A stretch of 64,000 nucleotides of DNA from Mytilus californianus (lineage: Eukaryota > Mollusca > Bivalvia > Mytilida > Mytilidae). Position 1 is the stretch's first letter. Each line of letters opens with the position of its first letter. The stretch is taken from contig NW_026262668.1 in NCBI RefSeq assembly GCF_021869535.1, positions 72,995,558-73,059,557 on the forward strand, written 5' to 3'. The notes under the pieces were generated by a model. That model did not search any database. It saw nothing but the letters and a program-made list of their open reading frames with translations, and was not told the DNA's origin. This document shows positions 23,492-35,339 of this stretch, piece after piece. A program made the position numbers and the translations under genes.

Positions 23492-23494
23492 AAA

Positions 23495-23765
23495 GTTATC
23501 CAGTGGTTGTCATTGATTGCTGTCTGTCATATGTGTTTTTCGAAAATGTTGTTTAAAATCAGCCCGTTGGTTTTTTTTAATTTAGAATTGTTTCACATTT
23601 TGTCATCCCATGACCTTTTATAGCTTACTACACGGCATGTGTTTTGCTCATTATTGAAGGCTATACAATGGCCTGTAATTGTTCACATCTTTGACATTTG
23701 GTCTTTATGGATAGTTGTCATATCAACGATGATATGATCTTTTTATTTTGTAAAGCTACATTGTT
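23495..23765 (+). repeat. mussel dispersed repeat copy
   Basis: Diverged copy of the 60215 family: 'CAGTGGTTGTCATTG', 'CTTTTATAGCTTACTACACG', 'TTTGGTCTTTATGGATAGTT'. Confidence 0.65.
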
Positions 23766-24589
23766 TATTTTAAAAGACGTCAGGAAACCTTACACACTTA
23801 AAAAAAAACACAAACGAAAATGAGACGCACATTTGAAACACACGCTATGATATATGCATTTTTAAGTATGAAACATATGCTATGTGTCTCTAACAATGCA
23901 ATACTTAGTTGCACTCTAATAAGCTGATCTCTCAACTTTTTTTCATTTAGTGAAACATTACTCTCACAAACATGAAACATTTAACGTACTGTTTTGCTTT
24001 TATGAACAAAAGAACCGTCGAAAAACCATTTTATGAAAGAAAGATAGGCATGTTTTTCCTGAAAAAAGTTTTAATATTAAGCCGTCATTCAGGAGAGATG
24101 AAGCAAAAGCAATCTCTTGAAATTATTAATGTCAATCGACCTCAATCTGATAAAAATTCAGATCGATCGTAATTCGCTTATTCGTCGAATGAGCATAACA
24201 AAATCATAGATCTATACTTTAATTATATTGAATCGACCTAAATAGTCTTGCCTTGAACCTCAATATTGCATGTTTCAATTCCTGTTTTGAACAACCGATG
24301 GCATCAATGAGGTGTTCAAGGATAAACTTCCCTAATTTTTGGAATGGTTGTTATAATTTCCGGCATTTCGTCGCCTCGTCGTCACAAAAGTTATGCACCG
24401 GACACGAATTAGACAAGGTTTTACTATCATAGGGGTAGTATATGTATATGACACATCCCAAGCCCTTGATGCAACTGCACACCAAGTTTGGTTAACCTAA
24501 GTTATGCAGAACAAAAGTTATGCACCAAACAACCAGGCAGGCAGACAGACAGACAGGGAGATATAAGGGGCAATTAAGAATCACAAGTA
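23766..24589. other. intergenic with repeat-like blocks
   Basis: From about 24390 'ACAAAAGTTATGCACC' occurs twice (24387 and 24502), followed by a (CAGA)n-like run at 24538-24557. This is probably a degraded dispersed repeat; no gene was seen. Confidence 0.4.
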
Positions 24590-24800
24590 AATCACCAATA
24601 TAGAAAAAACCACCATGACCAAAATGAAAAAACGCCGAAAAGAAAAAACAACAAAAACGAATAAACTACACATAAAACTAAAGAATTGAGTAACACGGAT
24701 CCCACCATTAACTGGAGGTTAACCCATATGCTCCGGAAGGGAAAGCGGTTCCTGATCCGGTAGTGACACCCGTCGTGTTGCTCATAACAGTTTTAGACTA
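24590..24800 (-). repeat. diverged 'GTGGAGCAGG'-family repeat
   Basis: Reverse-strand traces: 'GAGTAACACGGATCCCACC', 'ATGCTCCGGAAGGG', 'GACACCCGTCGTGTTGCTC'. Confidence 0.55.
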
Positions 24801-25160
24801 AAAGGTAAGGGTGTTTAGAAACAACTACCCACTTCTTATATGGTGTTATATTATTGTTTACATTTGTCTTCTTACTTCTCAAGGTGAAAAAGAGATAAAT
24901 GGAAAATCGTGCGATTGCTTATACTAACACTCAAACCATATTAGGGGCATAATTATTCAATTACATGGGATTCTAGGTCAACCAAATTATCAGCTTGGAA
25001 AAAAATAATAGATCCTATTGGTTAATACTTTACATTCCAGAAAGGCTTTATATTGTTTAAACATCTCCGAATGCACTGGTTACAAAGTGGTTTAAGATAT
25101 TTAGCAATTGTTTTTATCTTTCTTTATTCGTTTTAAAATTGGATGGTCAAGCATACATTG
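24801..25160. other. intergenic, nothing recognised
   Basis: No coding or repeat signal that I can name. Confidence 0.35.
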
Positions 25161-25169
25161 GAGGCTGGT

Positions 25170-25405
25170 GTGTCATTTATCCTTTAACAGATATCATTTT
25201 AAAATCATAGTACATTTTCATGGACAAATTACAAGGACGAGAAGTGTTTATCAGAGAGAACGGCTCTTTATAGCTCTTCATCGTTTTAATAAGCTTTGGA
25301 TTTTCAAATATTTTGGCCTCGAGCATCACTGAAGAGACATTGATTGTCGAAATGCGCATCTGGTGCAGAAAAATTGGTACCGTTAATGTTATTCAGCCAG
25401 CATGA
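25170..25405 (+). repeat. dispersed repeat ('CATCACTGAAGAGACATT' family)
   Basis: 'CTCGAGCATCACTGAAGAGA', 'TTGTCGAAATGCGCATCTGG', 'AAAATTGGTACCG'. The same tail ends the element at 32110-32420, its inverted partner at 47230-47400, and is embedded in every 539-bp satellite monomer. Confidence 0.75.
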
Positions 25406-26052
25406 CTGTTAGCAATTCTTTATGCGATTTAAAATAATAAAATATTAATGCATTCATGCCTGTTTACTTTTAAGGTTACCGAATGGATTAATGGCATTTT
25501 GTGAATTGGAAAACATTTTTTTAAATATTAATGCTATTATTATCTTATATAGTATTGACGTCATCGTATACAATTTAATAAATTTTCACCCGAATTCCAC
25601 TTGTAAAAATTCGTCTCAATCAAAATTCTCAGAAAATGCAATGTATTACTGTTGACTTAACAGTATGCATGATTTTAAAATACTAAATGTGACTAATTTA
25701 CCATACATCTATACCCTTTTATTCTTGAATCTTGTAGAACAAATTATTTTTACATCTTAACTTTAAATAAATTAAATGTGTATTGTTATAACTACAATAC
25801 GAGAATGACCTATTTTAAACTGTATGGCGTCTTAACACCAAAGAATTATAAGTGTTAATCTGCCAATAATCCAATAATCTGATTGGCTTTTATGTATTCA
25901 AGTTTTAATTCTATTTGGTTGTCGAGTCAGTTGTTAAATAACGTTTAAGAATATGTGTGTGGAACTAATATCCAGCTTTAATTTGACAAAAATATGAATA
26001 TTTGGTGAAATATAATTTGAACAGTCTTGTTTGTGGTTACAAAACCCCAGAA
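25406..26052. other. upstream of the two-exon gene
   Basis: AT-rich. About 25990-26060 and 26440-26515 share a short repeated piece ('ACAGTC(T/C)TGTTTGTGGTTA'), the second copy being intronic. Confidence 0.35.
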
Positions 26053-29000
26053 ATGCCGACAAGTTCGTCCGCAAGTTCTCTCTCTATGAGTTGGAGAACT
26101 TACAGCCCAGGAAGTACCTCAACAACTACGTCTAAATCAGTGGATTTAACACGTAAATCAACATCACCATATAAACCTGGTCGTGTGAGTACATGTATTT
26201 TTAATTGTAATTTAGGACATGGAAAATTGCTACCAAAGGAATTATCAATGAAATTTGGAAGTATTCTTATATTAGAATCGGATGACATTAGCTAAAAGCC
26301 GTTTCATATTACTATAAACGTGCAAGGCTTTTGTTGTTTCTTTTTATGAAAAGGAAATGAGTAATTATACATCTTAATTTTCAATAATGTTCTGTCATCG
26401 TTTATACGGTTTGTCGAATTGATAAGAAATTGGAGAAAATATGATGGAACAATAGCTGTTATGTGAAATAGAATTTTTAACAGTCCTGTTTGTGGTTAAA
26501 AAGCCTCGAAATACCTATGACAATGTATCTGCTTTGTTGGACATATTTTCTTGTTCTTAGATCTTTTAATTTAGATAACACACACGTCGTCTTATCTGTA
26601 AGTTAACCGAATGTGTTCTTACTCAAGATATTGGTATCTACGCTGGCCAATCTTTTAATGAAACAGAATTGGTCTAATTTTTTCAATATACAGTGTCTTT
26701 AAGTTCATAATTGAGAATACTTGTGTATATTGCACAGAAGACAAATGGTATATACTAATGAACGAAGAGGAACTTAGATTGTTTGTACGCTCACTCCTTC
26801 GATGTATCAGTCCTGCTCCTCTTGGAGTTCATGCGATTTTCCTTAGTTTTTGTTTTTACCTTGATTTGTATCTTTTCAATGGATTAATGAGATCTGAAGA
26901 TCGGTAAAAACTGTTGGTTTGCCTTCCAATATAGTCGTAAACCGAATAATTCAGACCCACTCCGTAATCTATTCTCCCACTAAGTAGTCATTGTAGAGGA
27001 CTGAAATATTTGGATTAATGTAACTGTAAAACAATAAAGTGTAATATCCAGTAAAAAGAAGTCCAACTAATGCGGCAAATTCAAAAATCAAAATGATATG
27101 GTACTTCGAATTAATGTATAATTACAACTTTGTCATACATAGTCTCTCATTCAATGTTTTGACTTTTCTACGTAGACCATTTTGGTTTTAAAAGAGAGGC
27201 GAAAGATACCAAAGGGACATTCAAACTCGTAAGTCGAAAATAAACTGACAACGCCATTGCTAAAAACAGATAAACAACAATACACAAAACACAACATAGA
27301 AAACTAAAGACTGAGCAACACGATCCCCACCTAAAACTTTGGGTGATATCAGGTGCTCCGGGAGGGTTATACTCCAGAAAGCGAATGTATAGAGCGAGCG
27401 TGCTGTGAAATCGGTGTAACACGTGCTAGTATCCTTTTAGCCTGGTGTCCTGTCCAAACCACTTCGCTTCACTCTACTTTTAAGCAGTGAGCTTTCAAAT
27501 CCTGACAAACAAAAAGAAACAAACAAAATATTTCTGTTAATTGAGCAGACTATAAGAGTACCGAGGTAAATGAATGTGATTTGGAGAGCGTAATTCATTA
27601 AGAAATATGAATATGTCTTAAGTCGTCGACGAGATACTTTCTGTGTAATGTTACACAAACCCGTGGTGACGACCATAACAATTACACAGTGATGCAAACA
27701 ATCGCTGTATTAATGTAATTCTGACATATTACTTTTATTTTCCAAACAGCAATTTAGTAAAACCGAAAAAAAACTCAGATAATTCCAATTTAAAACGATA
27801 AGATATTCTATAGCGTGTTGGAATATTGAAAACACCACGTTTATCTTTCAGTTTTGTGTACATTTATGTATCCAGTTTTGAAGCTGACTAGTTTGCGTCG
27901 GTAGAATCTAACTTTTAAGAATTGTGGTTTCAGTGCATGTCTTTAGTAATTATCTTATGCTTATCCGTCCTTAAAACAATTTACATTAACCGAAGATAGA
28001 AACAACACTTTATAAATTTGGTGCGTCTGAACCGCTTTTCAGGATTTGCTTTCACCAGAAACGCTCAAATTCCAACATTTAAAGCCAAGGATGTATAATT
28101 ATTTGAATACGTGAATATCTAAATGACCAATAGGAACCTAAAAATATTAATTATAATTACAACTTGTCTAGACTAACCAGGCGATTTACATTTGTGGTGT
28201 TTGGTTGCTTTTTATGAATAACTTCATTCAGTATATGCATGGGGCTTCGGTTCCCAAGTGGTCTAAATAGTTTATCTGCAGTGAACACTGCGGTTGTGAG
28301 TTCGAAACTCGCTCGTGGCAAGGTGCTCTCGTCTCCGATCTTAAGTGACTGGAGTTTTCCGTTTTCCTACCGAAGTTTTGAGATTTTCGCCTGGAATCCC
28401 GTCTTCCTCCACCAATAAAAACTGACCGCCATGATATTACCAATTGTGTTAAAAGTGGCTGAAATACCAACAATCAATCATTCAATCAGTTATTCAGTAT
28501 GTATAATAGAGTTATCGCTCATTTAACGTAAATACTGATCAACATGTATTTTGACCTCTGTCAGTTACAAATAATAAAATATTTCATTTAATAATATGAC
28601 TATAGCTTCAATCGGCCAAATTACCATAAACGTTGCCATGTCTTACTGTCTTCTCATTATCAACATAATCTTTTCCCCATGCAATTACAGTCTAATTTCT
28701 CGTCCTTTGTATTCCTTGTCGATCCAATCCAGAACCTAACAATTGAAGTTATTGTTTACTGGAGGTTGAGCATAAATCAATCATTCAATCAATCTGTCGA
28801 TATTTGGACGAGCGGAGCAGGGTGATACAAACATAGACAAGAACATTGTGCATAACATTTAGTAGATTATGATAGTTACAAATTGACAAATTAACAATTA
28901 AAGATAATGGATAATGTTTTTGGTGGAAACAACTTATTAATTGTTATTCTCTTTTTCCAGACCACGGTTGCACCGGCTGATAATATGGGCATGAAATTTC

Positions 29001-29344
29001 CGTCATGGAGAGAGCCTAAACCACTACGTCCATCCCGTCCTAGTACAGCAATAGAAACACCAACACAGAGCTTGACGCCAATTATGAGACCTCGGTCGTA
29101 CGTTCCTAAAGAAAAGAACTTATTGTCAAGATTATCAAAACCGACCACAGCTACTAAACTAAAGACTCTAGAATTCAACAGAAGGATAAATTTTATTGAC
29201 TGTACTAAATATTTTTCCTGGTCAAATATGAAGCTTTACCAGGACCAGACTAGGATGTTTTATACAAGAAATGGTGGTTTAAGAAACTCAGCTAAATCTA
29301 CATCTAGTTCAAAGTCAATGTCCTCTCCAAAGAAAGTGTGGTAG
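26053..29344 (+). CDS. small basic Ser/Thr/Pro-rich protein, two exons (unknown function)
   Basis: Exon A is 26053-26184, ending at the strong donor CGT|GTGAGT. Exon B is 28961-29344, after the acceptor CTTTTTCCAG. Both borders are phase 0, so the frames join cleanly into 171 residues. The product is rich in Ser, Thr, Pro, Lys and Arg. After an N-terminal Ser/Thr-rich part it has a proline/arginine stretch (W-R-E-P-K-P-L-R-P-S-R-P), a more ordered segment around F-N-R-R-I-N-F-I-D-C, and a serine/lysine tail ending K-K-V-W. There is no signal peptide or membrane segment. I do not recognise it. The ATG chosen is the first in frame; another exon upstream is possible because CCCCAG precedes it directly. 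The 2.8-kb intron carries a dispersed repeat and a SINE. Confidence 0.55.
27183..27410 (-). repeat. mussel dispersed repeat ('GTGGAGCAGG' family), intronic
   Basis: 'AAAGATACCAAAGGGACATT', 'AAACTGACAACGCCATTGC', 'GAGCAACACGATCCCCACC' and 'TCAGGTGCTCCGGGAGGG', all reverse-complement to the copies in the 14-19 kb units. Confidence 0.8.
28240..28495 (+). mobile_element. tRNA-derived SINE, intronic
   Basis: A-box-like 'GGTTCCCAAGTGGTCTAA' and B-box-like 'GAGTTCGAAACTCGCTCGTG' are followed by the same body as at 55577 ('CTCCGATCTTAAGTGACTGG', 'CACCAATAAAAACTGACC') and a tail of 'CAATCAATCATTCAATCA'. It is diverged but covers the full length. Confidence 0.85.
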
Positions 29345-29934
29345 ATTTGACTTTTTTTATATTTACCGGGCAAGAAGGCAAATACTCATCAAACCATCAT
29401 AAAATTCACAAAAATGGCGTTATAACTACATTGCGTGTGTCTTAGATGTTGAAAAAATCATCAGAATAACCCCATGTGCAAAAAAATTGCACATCATAGC
29501 GAACAATTATTTTATAACAATGCATATTTGTCGTTTAATGGATTTAATGGTTTTAACAATTCAGTTCGTTTCAAGTGATTATCATCTTCATGAGTGGATA
29601 ACAATAACTATTATACTTCAAGTTAAAATGCCAGATTTTGATTGGCTAATACGAGGGAGATAATTTACTCTGTCCCATGGCTTAGCGGAAGACGATTTTT
29701 TGAATGTCACCCTCTCGTGCCGACCAATTGTTATGTATAAAAATTATATTTTAATTCAGTTTATATATTGTGATTTGTATTCCTATTGGCACTAACTGTA
29801 CCCCTGTTAACCTTTTGTGTTATAATTCGAAGTTCACAGTCTAATTCATGAATACTATATCAACATAGTTATTATCGCCTTCTACAAAAGATAGTAGTCC
29901 ATACATTATGTCAAGTTCTAAATACTACCATAAT
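29345..29934. other. 3' flank of the two-exon gene, nothing recognised
   Basis: No clear AATAAA immediately after the stop; no gene. Confidence 0.35.
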
Positions 29935-30000
29935 AGATATAAGAAGATGTGGTATGAGTGCCAATGAGACAACTCTATAAGTCTGCAACTAAAAACAAGA
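29935..30000 (-). repeat. mussel dispersed repeat fragment
   Basis: 'AAGAAGATGTGGTATGAGTG' then 'CCAATGAGACAACTCT'. Confidence 0.75.
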
Positions 30001-30640
30001 TCCCTAGAAGACTTCACGTTAATATTTGAATAAAAATAACCACACCAAGGATCCGCCTTGGGACAAAAAGGTGAATACGTAGCGTGGTTTTTATAGATAT
30101 TGAAACTTCGACTCCACTCAATAATTTCTAGTCAGTAAAAGGTTTTTAAAAAAAACCGTAAAAACCCAAAGTAAAAATCAATTCAGAAAAAGCAAATAAC
30201 TGTATAAAACTAATATGATTGACAATAAAAATACAGATACAAGCAAAACACAAATACATAAAAACGTTTAATAGAATGTTTGCAGTTACTCAATGTACTT
30301 CCCCTTCTAGATTGAAATCCTGCTTCAATCTCTAATATATGCATCTGTACTTCGTAGTGGATTTCGTACAGCAACTTTATAAACAGTAAAGAAAGATCTT
30401 TGGCAAAATCCAGGATTTCAATGCAAATTGAAATGTAAATTCAAGCTCGTCATTTGACTTATCGAAGACTGAATCTGTTGATCTAAGTTTTTATGAAGTT
30501 ACATATGAGAAAAATCCGTCTTGTTGCTTATGAAAGTACACATTCAGTGATTAGTCTAATTCGGGATGTCACAATCGAGGAAAAGAGGAAGGGGGTGTGG
30601 TTGTTCCTAGTGAAAAGTGAATTATGTAGATTATCCATGA
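30001..30640. other. intergenic, nothing recognised
   Basis: No coding signal. Confidence 0.35.
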
Positions 30641-31062
30641 TGTCTGAGATCAAACATGTAATCCACTAACGATCCTATTACGCCGATCATTTGCATTCAT
30701 TTCAGTAAATGCATCACTTGGCCGCTAATTTTATCGTGATTCGTCATAATATCCTTACCGAAGTTTTGATATTTCAGAGGTCTCAAATAATTAACCATTA
30801 CCGTTATTTTTGGAACGAATTTAACGTGATTCATCAAAATCAGTCGATTATTTAACCGTCATAAAGAAAGTGTTCATTTTATCGTCATGCACCAAAAATT
30901 ATCGTTCACGTCATTTGGCCAGATTTTTTACCGTTATTCGTCATGAAGGTACCCCCATTACGACCCTCTTAAAATACCCATATCAACGGATATGAACGTA
31001 GATAACTTATAATATCCGTCATCATCCGAGAAGCAGTTATTCTATAACGGTCAACCTACTCG
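30641..31062 (+). repeat. dispersed repeat rich in 'ATCGTGATTCGTCAT' blocks
   Basis: Recurring variants of 'TTATCGTGATTCGTCATAAT', 'AACGTGATTCATCAAAATCA', 'TTACCGTTATTCGTCATGAA' and 'ATCGTCATGCACC', then 'CCCCCATTACGACCCTCTT'. It is internally repetitive and non-coding, of a type I associate with mussel genomes. Confidence 0.55.
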
Positions 31063-31640
31063 TGATGGCGTCTAAAGTTAACAATGCAGCTTTCAAAATG
31101 GAGAAGCACTTAACATGCAAAAATCAAACAAGCAGTAAATAATTCATCAAAGACGACCAAATATCTTAAACCATAATAAATTTTCTATAAAAGAAAGTTT
31201 GTTAATTATACAAACCGAACATCGAGTAATGAAAAGATAGACTAAAACATTCTATAATCTTGAAAGTCATACTAATTTAGTAACTATAAATGGTGGGGGG
31301 CAAAATCAGTATAATGATTACTTTATTATTAAAAAGCAAATACAATTTATAGGATACATGTCCATAATATTATGATAATAGTTTTATATGCAACGAAAGT
31401 ATGAACTTTTACAAAATATTCTTTAGGTTACACAAAATACACAATTAAAAGTGTACATACAATACAATATAATACAAAATACAAAATCATGATGAACTGA
31501 AAATGATATAATGCAATGAACACAATATGTGAGAACATATATACTACATACATGCAATAAAGAGGCAGCTGATGTTTGTAATAATCATGCAACTTTATCA
31601 TATTAATCAATTACTAGTAATTACAATTAATTATAATTTT
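31063..31640. other. AT-rich intergenic, nothing recognised
   Basis: Contains a short G-run and an 'AATACAATATAATACAAAAT' simple stretch; no gene. Confidence 0.4.
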
Positions 31641-31649
31641 TCGCTTTTG

Positions 31650-32420
31650 AGCTTTTGAGTGCGGAGGTGTGGGTTCAATCCCGACAGGTTGCAAAGACTT
31701 GAAAATTAGTAATGGTATTTTATCATTCTTCGCTAGTCACGCGACATTAGGAGTAGGAGCAAATATTGGTCGGCTCGAAGTCAGAATGAAGTGTCCGGTT
31801 AGGGTGACATGTCTTCTTGAGGGTTGTAACCTTTTGAAATAGCACGTTGAAATTAGGCTGAGAGTGTCAGTCTAGAATCACATTAACATGTTCTCGACTT
31901 CATATGTATGTAGCTACTGAATGTCAAACACCAATCCATCATCATTATCATGAAAGAATTAAGGGGGAAAAATGATAAGACAAACAAACAAATGCAAAAT
32001 AAAACATAACATAGAAATCTGAATATTGATCAGTTCAAATAACGCTTTATTATAATCTTGATGGTTAGGGAGTTCCTTAACCACATGTGGCACTAGTCTG
32101 GTCGGTGATTACTTTTTAAAATTCGATGAAAGTTAGAACTAGTGATACGCCATGAAGACGACTAGAGGATATGATTATGCCTCCGATGAATGGAACGTAT
32201 CCGTAGTCTTTAACCAAGTCTTGATGGCGTCTTCTGTAAAAGTTCATTCCTTGTTCGGGTGTTGCTTTACTTTTTGTCCTTTTTTGGTTTTATCAGCTCT
32301 TCAACGTTTATTTTGTAATTTCAAATATTTTAGTCTCGAGCATCACTTAAGAGACATTATTTGTCGAACTGTACATCTGGTGCAATAAAATTTGTACCGA
32401 TTTAATGTTATTCAACCCAA
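31650..32420 (+). mobile_element. left part of a repeated element (inverted copy at 47.2-47.9 kb)
   Basis: Blocks 31650-31900 ('GGAGTAGGAGCAAATATTGG', 'GGTGACATGTCTTCTTG'), 32060-32140 ('CCACATGTGGCACTAG', 'GTTAGAACTAGTGATACG') and 32150-32420 ('GAGGATATGATTATGCCTC' to 'CATCTGGTGCAATAAAATTT') all recur in the same order, reverse-complemented, at 47230-47890. No intact frame. Confidence 0.7.
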
Positions 32421-32698
32421 CCAGAGGAACCGTTACTTCGGTAGTTTTCTTGTGATTAACAAGCTCATGTCAAGTTATAAGAGTTGATACTAAAAAATTC
32501 CAAAGATCTTTTAGAGTACATACAATCTAAGACTCTTTCATCTTGCAATAGTATTAAAACATTTGACTTTTCTACACTTTACACAAGTATCCCCATTCCA
32601 AACTAAAAGACAAGTTGTTGAAAGAGTTGGTCCTGCTTTATTTCATAAAAAAGAATGGCCAACGTAGATACAAGTGAACTTTCCATTTTTATGTAGCA

Positions 32699-32969
32699 AC
32701 ATCCAGCAGCGCCTGCATACGGAGTATATATCTCCCAGTTGATACGATACTCCAGGGCTTGTATTTCCTATCATGAATTCCTTGATAGAGGGTTGCTGCT
32801 CACAAGGAAGCTATTAAACCAAGAGTTCCAAGTGGTGAAGTTGAAATCAATCCTTCGTAAATTTTACGGACGCCATCAAGAGTTGGTTGACCGTTACGGA
32901 ATATCCGTTTCACAGATGATAGTGGATATGTTCCTAATGTCGTTCCTTTTCCCGAAAATGACCTACTGA
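32699..32969 (+). pseudogene. reverse-transcriptase-family fragment (C-terminal part)
   Basis: About 90 codons read in one frame as a conserved bivalve retroelement segment: P-A-A-P-A-Y-G-V-Y-I-S-Q-L-I-R-Y-S-R-A-C, then F-L-D-R-G-L-L-L-T-R-K-L, F-Y-G-R-H and Y-G-I-S-V-S-Q-M. In full-length members this follows the reverse-transcriptase catalytic region. Here the fragment stands alone and out of order, upstream of the piece at 34077. The family (possibly Penelope-like) is inferred from memory. Confidence 0.6.
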
Positions 32970-33002
32970 ATTAGACTTATTACCAGGTTTGTAAAACATA
33001 AG

Positions 33003-33240
33003 CAACACGACGGGTGCTACATGTGGAGCAGGATCTGCTTACCCATCCGGAGCACCTGAGATCACCCCCACTTTTTGCTGGGGTTCGTGTTGCTCAGTCT
33101 TTAGTTTTCTATGTTGTGTTTTGTGTACTATAGTTTGTCTGCTGGTCTTTTTTCTTTTTTAGCCAAGGCGGTGTCAGTTTATTTTAAACTTACGAGTTTG
33201 AATGTCCCTTTGGTATCTTTCGCCTCTCTTTTATAAATGA
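33003..33240 (+). repeat. mussel dispersed repeat ('GTGGAGCAGG' family)
   Basis: 'ACATGTGGAGCAGGATCTGC', 'GGAGCACCTGAGATCACCCC', 'GTGTTGCTCAGTCTTTAG', 'GTCAGTTTATTTTAAAC', 'CCCTTTGGTATCTTTCGCC'. It directly follows the reverse-transcriptase fragment, so it may be that element's 3' region. Confidence 0.8.
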
Positions 33241-33842
33241 ATCAACAGGAAACAGTGTCTTTTGTGTTCAGATCCTCCTCATGATTATAAATATGAATTA
33301 TATCTAGTTTTGTAACTTAGAAGTCTCATTATAAAACTGGTTTCTTCCGACCCTCCTCATGATTATAAATAAGCACAATGACACTGGTTATGTTCTTCTC
33401 ATATATGTTATGATGGTATGATACTAAACCCCTAACGGGAAGGATTGTGCCTGATATTCATATGATGAAGACATAATCTTTCAATCAGTTTAATTGAAGT
33501 CTGGAGCTGGCATGTCAGTTAACTGCTAGTAGTCTGTTGTTATTTATGTATTATTGTCATTTTGTTTATTTTCTTTGGTTACATCTTCTGACATCAGACT
33601 CGGACTTCTCTTGAACTGAATTTTAATGTGCGTATTGTTATGCGTTTACTTTTCTACATTGGCTAGAGGCATAGAGGGAGGGTTGAGATCTCATAAACAT
33701 GTTTAACCCCGCCGCATTTTTGCGCCTGTCCCAAGTCAGGAGCCTCTAGCCTTTGTTAGTCTTGTATTATTTTTCATTTTAGTTTCTTGTGTACAATTTG
33801 GAGTTTAGTATGGCGTTCATTATCACTGAACTAGTATATATA
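33241..33842. other. intergenic / element-internal, no gene
   Basis: 'TCCTCATGATTATAAATA' occurs twice (about 33274 and 33352). A mussel-type block 'CCCGCCGCATTTTTGCGCCT' (about 33709) with 'TGTCCCAAGTCAGGAGCCTC' belongs to a dispersed repeat that continues to 33845. Confidence 0.4.
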
Positions 33843-33992
33843 TTTGTTTAGGGGCCAGCTGAAGGACGCCTCCGGGTGCGGGAATTTCTCGCTGCATTGA
33901 AGACCTGTTGGTGGCCTTCTGCTGTTGTCTGTTCTGTGGTCGGGTTGTTGTCTCTTTGACACATTCCCCATTTCCATACTCAATTTTACAAT
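33843..33992 (+). repeat. dispersed repeat ('CGCCTCCGGGTGCGGG' family)
   Basis: 'CAGCTGAAGGACGCCTCCGG', 'GAAGACCTGTTGGTGGCCTT', 'GGTCGGGTTGTTGTCTCTTT', 'CATTCCCCATTTCCATAC'; partner copy at 22018. Confidence 0.85.
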
Positions 33993-34076
33993 ATTTAGTT
34001 TTGTAGCTCGGAAGTCTCATTATGACACTTGTTACAAAAACGGAGGCTTCATTGTGAATGATATGGAATATAATGC

Positions 34077-34403
34077 ATGTATTTTGATATAGAACAAGTA
34101 TCTTGCAAAGTTCTTTATGATTTCAGTTACAGATATATGGATGCTGTCCTGTTGCTCAATAAAACACATTCCAGTGAGTGGTTATATCTCATTTACCCAC
34201 GTGAATTTCAGATTAACGTTACTACCGAAACTACAAGATTAGCTTCATATTTTTATCCTTCCCTAGATATTAACACTGATTGGCGACTTCTAACTAGAAT
34301 TTATGACAAACGTGGTGTTTCCAACTTTCCAAATGTCAACTTCCCATTTCTCTACAGTTCAATATTTTCTGTCCTAAAGCATGGTGTTTTACATTACCTA
34401 TAA
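34077..34403 (+). pseudogene. reverse-transcriptase-family fragment (catalytic-region remnant)
   Basis: The frame reads Y-R-Y-M-D-A-V-L-L-L-N, where functional members are expected to have a Y-x-D-D box (second Asp lost here). It continues Y-P-R-E-F, D-I-N-T-D-W-R-L, Y-D-K-R and N-F-P-x-V-N-F-P-F-L. The matching but more decayed piece at 46700-47010 is on the opposite strand. It is inactive by loss of catalytic and flanking sequence. Confidence 0.6.
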
Positions 34404-34870
34404 CTAATACGTTACGCTCGTACATATTTACACTTCACGGACTAGTGTGCTCCTTACACAAAAATCTCTTCAACAGGATTTTGTAGACCTTTGTTTGTCT
34501 TTTATACATTTTTATGTTTTTTACATGGCATTGGCAGTTTGTCTTTGACTATAATGGGTTTGCATATCCCTTTTGTATCTTCTGCCTCTTTTTATGAGGA
34601 AGACCGAGTCAAATCGACACTGTGTCCGTGTCTCAACTCACTAGCACATGTTTTCGCGGTCTTTGATATTTAGATATCAGAATAGTCGTCTAATATGTAA
34701 ATTTATTGGTCGTTCTCATCTCCTGATTGATTCGCATGTTGGATGATGCAGGTCGTCGCACCGATCTCGCTTATTTTGGAGTAAATGCTCTTCCCTCAGT
34801 TTTTTTTTAAAACTTGATTTGTATCTGTTTGTGAATTAATAAAACTTGAACATCTATTAGCTACTGTTGT
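34404..34870 (+). mobile_element. continuation of the repeated element (inverted partner 46.3-46.6 kb)
   Basis: 'TTCTGCCTCTTTTTATGAGG', 'GTCTCAACTCACTAGCACAT', 'GATTGATTCGCATGTTGG' and 'TTCCCTCAGTTTTTTTTTA' appear reverse-complemented and in reverse order at about 46580 to 46340. Confidence 0.65.
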
Positions 34871-34909
34871 CTCATATTTATTCACTATATACATGCAAAA
34901 AGAGGGTCA

Positions 34910-35155
34910 TGTAGCTCAGTGATGGTTTTTGGTTTATGTCTGTCATAATTGTTATAAATTAAGCCGTTGATTTTCTCGTTTGAATTGTATCACATTTTTC
35001 ATGTCAGGGACTTTTGTAGCCGACTATGCGGTATGAGTTTTCACATTGTTGAATGCCTTACGGTTGCCTATGATTGCTTACATCCGCCTCATTTGCATTA
35101 TGGTGGATAGTTGTTTCACGGGCAATCATAGCACAACCCCCTATTTTTATATTAA
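34910..35155 (+). repeat. mussel dispersed repeat copy inserted in the element
   Basis: 'GTAGCTCAGTGATGG', 'GTAGCCGACTATGCGGTATG', 'TGGTGGATAGTTGTTTCACG', 'GGCAATCATAGCAC'. It is absent from the inverted partner, so it is a later insertion. Confidence 0.65.
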
Positions 35156-35339
35156 ATACATATTTTCTGACTTTTATATTATCACCCTTATCCTTTTCAT
35201 ATGAGTATGACAGTTTTTTTTTTCATTCGTTTGATGTGTTTTAGCTTTTGATGAAGGACTTTCCGTTTTGAATTTTCCTTGGAGTTCGGTTTTTTTGTTA
35301 TTTTACTTTTTTCAAGGTCAATTTGTGTTGGATATTGCT

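Larger units (their letters stand above)
26185..28960 (+). other. intron of the two-exon gene
   Basis: GT..AG intron inferred from matching phase and strong consensus at both ends. It holds a minus-strand 'GTGGAGCAGG' repeat and a plus-strand SINE; the rest is AT-rich. Confidence 0.5.
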
